DNA from: Cristatella mucedo
Taxonomy: Eukaryota; Bryozoa; Phylactolaemata; Cristatellidae
Reading direction: 5' to 3'
NCBI GenBank assembly: GCA_009760855.2
Contig: WPIO01000410.1
Location: 1-54,888, forward strand
DNA: 54,888 bases
The notes under the pieces are model-generated. The model was not told where the DNA came from and made no database searches. It saw only the letters and a program-made list of their open reading frames with translations. This document shows positions 42,881 to 52,700 of this stretch, one piece after another. The number at the start of each line of letters is the position of its first letter. Positions within the stretch are counted from its first letter, which is position 1. Made by a program: the position numbers and the translations under genes.

Positions 42881-43365
42881 TCGTTTTCGAAAGCTGCCTT
42901 AATTTAAGAAGCTTCATTCAGAAGACTGCTTCTGCAGCTAGCCATTACGTCCAATCCCTATCCAAGATTAGAAGCTGTCTCCCACAGTTGCTTGTAAAAT
43001 TTTCAACTAGCTCTATAGTTCTGTCTCGGCTTGATAATTGTAATTCCCTATTGTCTGGGCTGCCCAAGAAAACTATTGGGTCACTGCAGCAAACTATAAA
43101 TACGGCTGCATGTCTAGTCTTAAAGTCCCAGCGGTTTCAGCACGTGTCTCGTTTGCTAAAAGAGCTAGGATGGCTGCTGGTGGAGCAATGAATCCAGAGC
43201 AAAGTTCTCAGGCTGACCCACAAGGCCCGCCACGGCTTGGCTCCTTCGTATCAAGCTGCACAGCTGCATTAGTTTCAGCCGGTTGGCGCCCTCAGGTCCT
43301 GTGTCAACAATAAATTAGCTAGTCCATTCCTCCGCTTAAAGACTGTTGGCGACAAGAGCTTTACT

Positions 43366-45278
43366 CAGCATACTTAGCAGCCTCGTGTGCAAAGGTGCGT
43401 TTCAAAAAAGGAATAGGCTAAATTTGAAATACAGACCTTTTAAAATATAGAATATTATAGGATTGGGATAATAAGCATTTACGATGCCTACTTGAGTATA
43501 GTTTTAAAGCCTAGCTAAAAAACTATGCTAACGCAAAAGTAAACAAGAAAGAGAAACTGAAAATAAAAACGGTGCAGATTTCCGCATCACCCTTGACCTC
43601 TGCCCTAGCTCTATGAATCTTGCCTCAAAAGGGGCTACACGCTTTCAATTTGTCGCGATACCTGATTTTGTCTTTAAAACGTATAGATTGATAGAGCGGC
43701 TTTCTAACCTATAAATTCCGTTACACTACCGATACCTGTTGGGCACCCATACATTTTAAAATCTAAATTCAGTTTGATTTTACCACCCGAAGGTATTAAA
43801 TTAATCATTCAGTGCGGACAATCTTTGCTTAACATGTCCGTAGTTGCAGCTTCATATAAATGCCGGATATATGGTGACCTACACAGTAAACCATAGGCAC
43901 TCAAAATCAGACACGAACCAGCGTAGCGAGATAAACTGCAGGAGGAGAATAGCTGAACTTAAATTTCAAAGTTCAAGTTATCTGTAGAGCATTGACTGAG
44001 TCATGAAAGTTCCGTTGAACAAAGAAGGACTTTAAATTAGACCTTTTCAAAGTCACAAGCATTAGGCAGAACAAGGTGTTATCATGAAACTCGACGCACC
44101 AAGGTTCAATAATTATTTGTATATATGTGGAATGAAAATAATTTATGGGTCACTCAATTTGATCCTTAAACTCTTCTTTCTTCTGTTTACTTCTAGGCTA
44201 GCCGTGGCCTAGCCAAATCGTATTTTTTACATGCATACCAATTAAAACTTACTCTAGAAATGATTCGCTAGTGTTCCGATCTTGGCAGCCCTTTTTGACA
44301 TTTACCCTTAGTCATCTGTTACGCGTGCCCTTCATTGCAATATTCTCTTTAGCCTCCATGCAGGAAAAGAGCTGAATAATGTAGCAAAGGTCGATAAATA
44401 AAGAAATTATCAGCAAATGGCTGCACTCTCTTATAATTTCAACGATTTCAAGGGGTTCACCGTGCACGAGTAGCAGTAGCTTAAGTTGCCAGGCAGGTCA
44501 TACAGAAACTATAAATAGCGTAGTTTAAGGCTCAATTTTTCTTTTCTAGAGGAGTCGACATACTTATACGATTACTCTGCGTGTAACATTTCTAACATTA
44601 GGCGACATAGTAAAATTACAGAACAAAGCTCAAAATCTTTATCTTACCACCAACAAGTCTCTGTTTGATGATTTTAATGAAATAGATCGCCAAGAAACAC
44701 TTAAATTGAGTAATTGTATGGCTCTAACTTGACACATTATCAGCATTACTACTTACTTGTATCTTTTGTGCAAGCTGCTCTTGCTCTTACACAACATGCT
44801 CTTACTCTGAATCAATACACACTAAGATTTGCTTTAGGCTGCTTTATAGTCACAAGAATAAGGCCATAAAATGGTAGGTTACTGACCGCTGCAAGCTACG
44901 TGAGCCTTTAAGGCTCGTCTACTCCATGTAAATTAGGTTGCTTGTTTGGCCAAGCAGTAACGCTGTTGCCTTTTAACTCAGGTTGCTGCACGTTATCGCA
45001 AGCAATACGTGCTACTGTGGCGCCGTTACAACTCCTCACTGAAAAACTAGAAAATGTCAAGACAACATTTTCCCAACTCGGCATTAGCTAAGTTTAAAAA
45101 TAAAAAATCACCCTTTATACGGGTAAATTTGTTGGCGGAAACGGATCAAAGGGCACACCTTTAGCTGAGGCACCGAATAGACATAATCCGTTACCTACCA
45201 CTGCTAGTCAAACTGCACTGGATCTAGTTAGCATTTCTATGAGTCATTCAGTTGCGTCAGAAATATATATGCATATAC
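43366..45278. other. Unassigned AT-rich sequence, includes repeat T
   Basis: No gene is recognised in nearly two kilobases. The part 44755-44945 resembles 49150-49345 and is listed as repeat T. Confidence 0.4.
44755..44945 (+). repeat. Repeat T
   Basis: Same orientation match to 49150-49345: tttgtgcaagctg, atgctcttactctg, ggctgctt.tagtc/gctgctgtacagtc, aggttactgaccgctg-aagc. Class unknown. Confidence 0.5.
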
Positions 45279-45338
45279 ATTTTTATATTAGTGAACTAAA
45301 TTATATATATATATAATTTAGTTCACTAATATAAAAAT
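45279..45338. repeat. Perfect 60-bp palindrome
   Basis: The left arm has atttttatattag and tgaactaaat, the centre is a self-complementary TA run (45301-45316), and the right arm mirrors it exactly to 45338. It can form a 30-bp cruciform or hairpin. The arms are not a simple repeat, which sets them apart from the neighbouring TA tract. Confidence 0.9.
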
Positions 45339-45370
45339 AAAAAATTATAAAACTTCGGTCACTATTGTAT

Positions 45371-45418
45371 ATATATATATATATAATGTAGTATATAATA
45401 TATATATATACTATATAT

Positions 45419-45466
<48 letters not shown>
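45371..45466. repeat. (TA)n microsatellite
   Basis: Interrupted TA repeats; the longest pure run is 45423-45466 (22 units). The minus-strand ORF ending here is produced by the repeat (poly I/Y). Confidence 0.95.
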
Positions 45467-45472
<6 letters not shown>

Positions 45473-45629
45473 TCCTATTGTTGTTGAAGCTTGAACGTTC
45501 ATCTCTCGGATGCGAGGCAAGGTTTGAAAACTTTGTCATGCTTTCTTCTCTCAAGCTCAGCAAAACGAGTCCATCGGCTAGCTCGGTGACCAAAAAATAG
45601 GGCACGAATACGTAATAGACCTGTATATA

Positions 45630-46262
45630 CATGTAATGTAATGTATCTCCGTCAGTAACTCCACAAAGTCATAAAGACCATGTGGGTGTTACGCAGGAGA
45701 GTTTTGTATAGCACACTCACAGCCTAAGCGGCTTTAGGTACGCATTCTATAGCCAACAGACTTCGTATCACGCAACGTAGAGAAAGTGGGAAGCCTAGCA
45801 GAGCCATGAGAGCAGTTGAGGTAGTGAGTAGCATGGGAGTAGCAGCTCAGGACCACTTAAAAGGATGAGCCCAAGTCGGCAGTAGGAGAGTAGTTGTCGT
45901 AGCGTAAGAATTATGGAACCGAATTCCACAGTCTAAGACCTGCAGAGCTAAAGCTTCTGTCGCCAATGTTCCTAAAGCGGAGGAATGGAGCAGCTAATTT
46001 AGAGTACACCCAGGACCTAAGGGCGTGAACAGGCTGCAACTGGTGCAGCAGTTTAGCTAGGTACGAAGGAGCCAAGCCGTGGTGGGCCTTGTGGGTTAGC
46101 GTAAGAACTTTGCTCTGGATCCGTTGCTCAACCGGCATCCATCCTAGCTCTTTTAGCAAAGAAGACACGTGCTGAAACCGCTAGGACTTGAAGACTAGCC
46201 TTGCCGCCATATTCATAGTCTGCTGCAGTGGTTTAATAGCTTTCTTTGGCAGCGGAATCCTT
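45630..46262 (-). mobile_element. LINE A2 3' part, 5'-truncated
   Basis: On the minus strand it starts at LPKKAIKPLQQTMNM-type codons near 46250, continues with the open frame 46168-45911 (LLKELGWMPVEQRI, HHGLAPSYLAKLL, GDRSFSSAGLRLWNSVP) and the A2 3' UTR, and ends with tacattacattacatg (45646-45631), a short ATTAC-type tail. The ORF section is open for 85 residues. Confidence 0.85.
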
Positions 46263-47218
46263 TATCTTTCGTCGGAACATGAAGATACTAAAACTTAATT
46301 TGATTTCCAATAGTCTGAATGATATTTAACTGCCATCAGGCGGACTGTAATTAACATAAAATAATCGGCTGCTATTTGCAAGAGAATCACTCATACGTTC
46401 CTATAGGTAAGTTTTGCTGGTCCTAATATATGCTTACCTTACCTTGTGTCCGCAGCAAGTCCTACGTGTCCCAAAGTTAGCGTCTATCAAACTGATTGGC
46501 ATCCTAATAGCCAACCAAAGATTTCTTGACTGTATGGGCTGCTGGTTTAATAAGAAAAACAAATACTATCAGTCGACAGCTTCATCATTACTCAAACAAA
46601 ACAAATTTGGCATTGCAGTTCAAAACCATAAAATGGAGGAAACAATACATTATTATAGCATCGCTCTCTGTAGTTTATCTTAAATGATCTTATTTTGTTA
46701 TCACACTCACACATTTTGTGCCATCTTATTTTGTTATCACACTCACACATTTTGTGAAGTGCACAATGACATGCAATGCATTACGAGAGAACAGCAATTA
46801 AAAGTGTACCATATAACCCGTTTTTGCGTTTAGAAGACTTTTATGAAAAAAATTCCTTAGAAACTTTCTAGCTATTATGTCAATGCACAATTAAAGATAT
46901 TACTACTCACTTTTAGATTTGTAAGCATTTTAGGTGCATAAATGATTCAGCGATTTTTACTCGCAAATACTAGCAACTACCATTGCTTCAAGAAAGCCAG
47001 CTAAAGAATCAGTATTGGTCCGATGAAAATGATGGTGAAAGCCGTTGGAATTCTTATTCTAATTTTCAAACCGGCCACTAAATAAGCTAAATGCTCCTTT
47101 GAAATTTGTTACAATGTTAGCAGCTTCCTCAAGCAAATTAAACAGTCGCAATTCGCCAAAGAAGTTCAAAGTGGCATTGCTGTCTAATTTATTCCTTCAA
47201 GCTAAAAACTATTCTGTC
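46263..47218. other. Unassigned AT-rich sequence
   Basis: An 89-codon ORF at 46414-46683 (+) is unrecognised. A perfect short tandem duplication at 46687-46756 is listed separately. Nothing else is visible. Confidence 0.4.
46687..46756. repeat. 36-bp tandem duplication, identical copies
   Basis: The 34 bases 46687-46720 (from atcttattttg to cattttgtg) recur exactly at 46723-46756, with cc between. Identity suggests a recent event. Confidence 0.9.
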
Positions 47219-47338
47219 ATTGTACAGGTTAATGTAATAATAATAATAATAATAATTCACTTGATAAAGCGCCCTCAGAGAACTTAATCTCTCTCTAGGC
47301 GCTTTAAATTTGCTGTAAAGTGAAATGCAATTGTACAG
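47219..47338 (-). mobile_element. Minimal LINE B insertion with 9-bp target duplication
   Basis: attgtacag occurs at 47219-47227 and 47330-47338. Between them are a short gttaatgt, (AAT)7, the linker tcacttgat, the hairpin (aaagcgccctcagag ... ctctaggcgctttaa) and the last bases of the 3' UTR up to gaaatgca. Only about 100 bp of LINE B was inserted. The sequence is near consensus, so this is one of the youngest copies here. Confidence 0.82.
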
Positions 47339-48018
47339 AAACTTGGTAACTCTGAAGTGGTTAACAATGAAGCACGACTATTATGAAATATTCCTGTTGC
47401 CCGACTTAAAATTTAGTTAAGAAATCCTTAAATCTTGATAATAAAAGTTTATTTACCGGTAAACTAACCATAGCAAGTTAATCCCCCATTGCCTTTTGCC
47501 TATTCAGCATGTTGCAACACCCTAGTGCTATACCTTGGTACCAATCTTACCAGGTTCAATTGAACTTAAAAAAATAGTTCAATCAAGTTCTTATGGCTGT
47601 ATTAAAAGCTTTCAAAATGAAACCTTTTAAAGTTATGCATAGCTTCTCTGTGAACTACTTATTAAAGACCTATATTTTGGTTACCAAGGCGACTCGTCAG
47701 GTCTTTATGAGCCACAGATTCAATTTTCTTTAAAAGCTCTAAGCAGCTTAGACTGGCCGTGGTTATGTCAGCTGCGGACAGGTTACATTTAATATAGATA
47801 CTGAAAACAAAATAACCACCTGAATAATATCCATTTAAATTATTTCAATGGCTGCCGATATATCAGAATAATCCTAAAGAATAAATTATAGAAATCTCAC
47901 TTACGCGTTTCGACGTTTAGACCTGAATGAGAATCTTTAACTCATGTCATCATTATGTTTTCGTGCATCTTACCAATAGTAGTAGCCAAAATTGCACCAA
48001 GATTTTACTGTCGTCAGA
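47339..48018. other. Unassigned AT-rich sequence
   Basis: No ORF or repeat that I recognise. Confidence 0.4.
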
Positions 48019-48763
48019 AAGTAGTAATAATAATAATGCACTTGGTAACGCACCCTCAAAGAACATAATCTCTCTCTAGGCGCTTTACATTTGCTGCAAA
48101 GAGAAACGCAATTGAATGGTGAGTAAAATCATGCCTGATAAACAAACAAAAATTAATAACATGGTTAGGGGTTACGTGCACAGGGTCAGCATGCATATGT
48201 TGATAGTGGCAGCATGCACAGTATCAGGACGTATAAGCACCTGAAGGACGAATCACAGTAACCCACTAAATGCTGTCCTAAATAGGTGAGTTTGTATGTT
48301 TTTTTTTAATGTGGTCAAGACTGGGGATGTTCTGACGCATGTCGGGAGGAAGTTCCAGGCTTTGGGAGCATACGAACTAAATGCCCGGTCTTCAACGGAT
48401 TTGAGGTTTGTACAAGGCATTTGTAAACTGTTGGATTCCGAAAAGCGTTTGGTACGATGCTTTGCTTGATTGGGGAGTATATCTGAGAGATAGGCTTGAG
48501 CTAAAGAATGAAGTGACCTAAAAATGAGCGAGACAGCCTTGAAGTCAACCCGTTGCTTGACTGATAGCCACTGCAGGTCGGCGTGAAGTGGTGTAACGTG
48601 GCAACCGCGACGCTCACGACAGACAAGCCTAGCTGCAGAGTTTTGCACCTGTTGCAATCGCCTGATGGCACATGGTGGTAGGCCAGTAAGTAGTGAGTTG
48701 CAGAAGTCGAGACGGGATGTTACGAATGCATGGAACAACTTGGACGTGGTATCCTTATCTAGC
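48019..48763 (-). mobile_element. LINE B 3' part, 5'-truncated, with open C-terminal ORF
   Basis: The tail (gtagtaataataataat) and hairpin lie at 48022-48090. The minus-strand ORF 48765-48253 is uninterrupted for 170 residues: [79 protein letters not shown], ending FSGLL at the family stop. The copy starts abruptly next to a TA microsatellite, as expected for a 5'-truncated insertion. No target duplication is clear. Confidence 0.88.
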
Positions 48764-48812
48764 ATGGTAGGAAACTGGTACTAAACATGTTAGTAGACGC
48801 TGCGGAGCAAGC

Positions 48813-48814
<2 letters not shown>

Positions 48815-48863
<49 letters not shown>

Positions 48864-48884
48864 TATATACACATATACATATAC

Positions 48885-48943
<59 letters not shown>

Positions 48944-48947
48944 TATA
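48815..48947. repeat. (TA)n microsatellite with ATAC interruptions
   Basis: 133 bases of almost pure TA with several c or g interruptions. The minus-strand YI-rich ORF here is an artefact of the repeat. Confidence 0.95.
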
Positions 48948-49149
48948 AAGTAGTGAGTTTTTCTGCTCCAAGTTGAGCTAACTTAATTTGGTTTCATACT
49001 GCCAGCACTCACTCGGAGTGCTACTAGGATATGAGCTTGACACATAAATGGGTTTTTTCTAGGCCACTTCTATCTCTACTAACGGTTTATTTTTTACTGA
49101 GTAGCAGCCCATATCTCCATATGTTGTCAGCAATCCTACTTAGATTAAT

Positions 49150-49345
49150 CTACTTTGTGCAAGCTGGCACACGATGCATCTGCTCCTAAATGCTGCTACT
49201 AACCATGCTCTTACTCTGCAGAGACATAAGCCAAACGTTCCCTTAATGCTGCTGTACAGTCTTTCTGTGAGCACTGTACGGCTTTCGTAACGTAAGTTTA
49301 CTGACCACTGAAAGCCATATGAGTCATATTGCATTTTCCTAATAG
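49150..49345 (+). repeat. Repeat T, second copy
   Basis: Collinear with 44755-44945. The similarity is patchy and the ends are not defined. No coding potential. Confidence 0.45.
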
Positions 49346-50409
49346 ATATAAATGATGCTGCCTGGATTTCCAATCTTTAAGATCCATAGTCTAAATCTCA
49401 CACAAAAAGTAGATCATTTCGAGAAGATTCTCTCCTAACCTTAGTATTACCGTACATGAATGAAAAATATGTTCTATAAACTTTTAGTTGTAATCGAATA
49501 AAAGAAAACATTCATATGAGTAAAGAAAACTATTAATCTGCAACATGCTAACGAAGATCGAACTAAAAAACTAATAATGAATATGTCATTGAGTCTTCGT
49601 GACATATATGTGCGTGTTTGCATGTGTGAGCATAAGTGTTGAAATTGACTGTTTTTTGTAAGATCAATTTAAAATTACCTTAAGGGTACAGCTACATTCG
49701 CTCAAAAGTTATCTCATTCTTGGCTGGAATGCCATGCTCTCATGGAGGAAATGTTGAAAAGCCTACTACATCATGTTCAAAGAAACCTACGGCTTTCGGT
49801 CCAATCGTATGACTCTTTAAACGTTTGACAGATTTATAATAGTCTGAGCCTTAACGTATATCACTCAGGAGGACTCGAGGTTACAAAAATTAGCATGCCG
49901 ATATTATTATTAGGATTCATTTATTCCTTACTTCCTGCATGCTGGCATATCAGTATATTATCGCCCGCCTGATGCCGGTCCCTTTTTCCTAAGGTGCTGT
50001 CTCGCAAATAAAATTTCCCAAAATGATACCAAAGGGAAAGTTTCGAAAATAATTCATTCCGTGCTCAATTAGAACACGAATGCAATTAATTGAGAGCTTT
50101 AGCAGTAACAATACCTCTAAGCAATTGATTTTTATAATTGTTAAGGGTGTACTGGGTCATCATTATAAAGCTAAAATTGAAATGCCAAGCGTTATATTTA
50201 AATGGGGCTGGTTAATAAGCTAAGCCCTTCCCTTGAAATATAATACTAGGATGAAGCTATTTAAATAACAAAAAATTGACAATAAGAGTTTATAATGAAT
50301 TTATTTTCTACTAAAAAGCTTTAAACTACAATTTTTTGTATCATCGTCCGGGTTAATTAACATGAAATTGAAAAATATGTTTATGTGAATGAATCCAATT
50401 TAAAGCATC
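49346..50409. other. Unassigned AT-rich sequence
   Basis: No ORF above background and no repeat match visible to me. Confidence 0.4.
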
Positions 50410-51150
50410 ACTAGTATGAGTTCTGCTTTCCACCTCAAAAGCAACATTGCTCTCAAACCTTGAAAACTATATAAGAAGGTAAGCCGTAACGCCTTAATCC
50501 GTGCATTTTCCTTGGCCTATATATAACTTTAGGAGACAACTTCAGTCTGCGTGAACTACCGATTAATTCACCTTTTTAATTTTTGAAGCAGCTTAACTCA
50601 CAGAGGTTCTCTTAAGTATGGTACTGACCGGATTTTAGGTGTAACATAGATCCTCAAGAAATTGATAATTACCGAGATCATAATAATTTAAAATGCTTAA
50701 ATGGACAACGACTAACTAATAGAAACCTAAGAAAAAGCACGTTCAGGCTATTTCAATCATCGGCTTGGAGTATAACACACACTGAGGATCTGAACCAAAC
50801 TAGATTATTCTGCTGTTACATTTGCTTTACACGTAGTGGTAAGTGAATTTGTGAGAGGGTTGTTTATTGTGATATGGCAGTAAAATATTCCAAAAAGCTT
50901 ATGTAGAAGAAGTTTTTCTCACCAGTTGTTTGAGCTTGCATTATGCGTTTTACTACAGCCAGCGTGCAATGAAATAGCTACCAGCATGCGAGACATTATA
51001 CAATGTATTGTCTGGTTTACACCAATTTCCCGTCCATGATCTATTTTTATTCATGGAGTTCTGAAAAGAATTCGAATTATCATAGGTTCAGATTTAGTAA
51101 AACCAAACAAGACTTAGTCTGGTAAATACTTAAAACACTTTTACAGTAAT
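50410..51150 (+). repeat. Repeat S, third copy
   Basis: 50470-50530 resembles 4880-4935 (ttaatcc.tgcattt.ccttggc.tat), 50590-50690 resembles 5150-5230 and 34110-34210, and 50935-51050 resembles 25850-25960. Taken in order these define a diverged repeat of about 700 bp. No ORF is conserved. Confidence 0.45.
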
Positions 51151-52060
51151 GTATATATGTTTGCGTTTCTCATCGTTCTGCAAGCAAACGTGGTAAAAAT
51201 TCAATTAAATTTCTTGCCAAGACTTGAAAACAAAAGACACTTGTGTGTAGTAGCAATACAAATTAAAGCAGCTGGCAATCGAAATCAGGTTAACTCAAAT
51301 TATAGAGATTAGTTACTTATATCCAAACCTTGATTAGGGCACCGTCCACTAAACTGCAGCTAGGTGCATAACAAACTGTAGACCTAATTTACTCTACCGA
51401 TGACCTACATTGAGGACGACATAGCACTGCTTTCAAACAATTTGCACCTTAAATCCAACCTCAAGATGCTCGTGATTAGTTTTCCTAAGACATAATCTGA
51501 CTTGCTTCTTCAATATGGTGTTCTAAAATTTCCAAAACACCAAGTTGATATATTTGATAAAAATCGCAAACAGCAAGTTATTGTTGCGGTACTTCATCAT
51601 AATTACTGCACTGCTGCATGTTTAAAAAAACCAACTTCTGGAGCTGCCGATAGTCAAGTGTACTAATCAACATTAAAATGCATTCAATTTGCAGCAAAAT
51701 TAAGAAGTTGCAAATTACGTGAACGTGCTAATTCGTGTCTCACGTACGAAGTTGACTTCTTTGGCTAGTGTCCCTGAAAATTTCGAGCGTCTGAAGCCAT
51801 ATGTTAATGCTTCTCAGTGAAACCTTGCATGCTAGTGAACACTTTGCATGTAGAATCACATTTCCATTTGGCAAGTGCATTTAACTAATTTAATCTTGTT
51901 AGGTAAAGTTTCTTTAATTCATGCCTCCATTTTTTACAGACAAAGATATTCAACTTCATTTGCTTGAGCCCGAAGACTAAATATATTTAGCTGGCCTCTC
52001 TATATGCGTCTGGATGGCTAAAGATCTTTGTGGTTGCACTTACACTATCATACATTTTCC
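51151..52060. other. Unassigned AT-rich sequence
   Basis: No gene or repeat seen. Confidence 0.4.
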
Positions 52061-52068
52061 CTAGAATG

Positions 52069-52145
52069 GTGAGCCGTGTTGGCTCACTATCAAAAAAACG
52101 TTTGAATTTCACGAACTCGTTCACGAGGTAATGGGATCGAATCCG
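52069..52145 (+). repeat. Possible tRNA-derived SINE segment
   Basis: A 7-bp hairpin (gtgagcc/ggctcac, 52069-52087) overlaps an A-box-like ttggctcacta, and a B-box-like gatcgaatccg lies at 52135-52145. The spacing of about 50 bases is long for a tRNA. One copy only, so a SINE is a guess. Confidence 0.25.
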
Positions 52146-52429
52146 GCAGTGGATTATTTTGAATTAATACGGCAAGCGGTGTTAAAAGCCGTAAATTCTC
52201 TACCGCCTGTATATACAAGAGACTGTTAATTCAGCTATTGCTTCCTTTTAGAAGGTTCTAGGTTTCTACTTGCCTAGGCTGTTGCTCCCACCACAGACTG
52301 TTCTTGACTCCTGATGCATCACCCTAAATTTAAGCTAGTCGTGACCTGTATTAGAATATAGTACAGGCTATTTTTGTTCGATTATACTTCGCAGTAATCA
52401 TATCTGCATTTAAAGAGAACTAATTGGAA

Positions 52430-52700
52430 GTTTTTTCTTATCTTGCTCTGCGCGTCACGCGAGGCTTTCGAAGAACTTTCTCGAAGTGTTGGTTGTCTCT
52501 TTGTCGTCCAGGACCTCGGGTAAAACAGCGACCCATCTTCGGAAGCTGCTCGCTGTCTCGGCGTCCGCCGAGTCGTTCGCCTCGCAGGCTGCTCGTCGAG
52601 ACGAGGACGGCGTACGACTCTTCGAGGCTTGCTCGCACGACCGGCCGCTCGCTGCCGACTTGCTAAAACGAGCGTACCCCCGGCCCCCTGTTACATTCCA
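52430..52700. other. CpG-rich patch, possible first exon or promoter
   Basis: Within AT-rich DNA this 270-bp patch is packed with cg dinucleotides and is open in three frames (52424-52666 and 52486-52782 plus, 52438-52638 minus). None of the products shows a motif I recognise. A CpG-rich first exon, an unmethylated promoter or a foreign or repeat fragment would all fit. There is no TATA box or splice evidence strong enough to decide. Confidence 0.3.

Larger units (their letters stand above)
41190..43365 (+). mobile_element. Chimeric LINE: LINE B linker fused to LINE A ORF2
   Basis: From about 41190 to 41790 the sequence follows the LINE B linker (AYEEYYRSYQSI-like words, STFKQVTSDLVLKF, SPLDPISTALL, FEKAVVRQLLLKTTLDQE). 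At about 41785-41796 it changes to LINE A (AEKFLAFFTETVEPIRVSIKPPPTKAI, VPQPVTPLKRFFDVSA) and continues as LINE A through the RT (42240-42880) and C-terminal region, stopping at 43365 before the 3' end. The YADD region is altered (tagacaatac near 42636) and several shifts occur. Confidence 0.82.

Noticed and set aside
45411-45632. ORF with an isoleucine/tyrosine-rich end
   Set aside because: Produced by the TA microsatellite and a LINE flank; same for the minus-strand ORF at 48759-48971.
10967-48090. Repeated hairpins as bacterial-type terminators, CRISPR-like repeats or riboswitches
   Set aside because: Each lies at the 3' end of LINE B sequence and is followed by ATT repeats; there is no regular spacing and the genomic context is eukaryotic.
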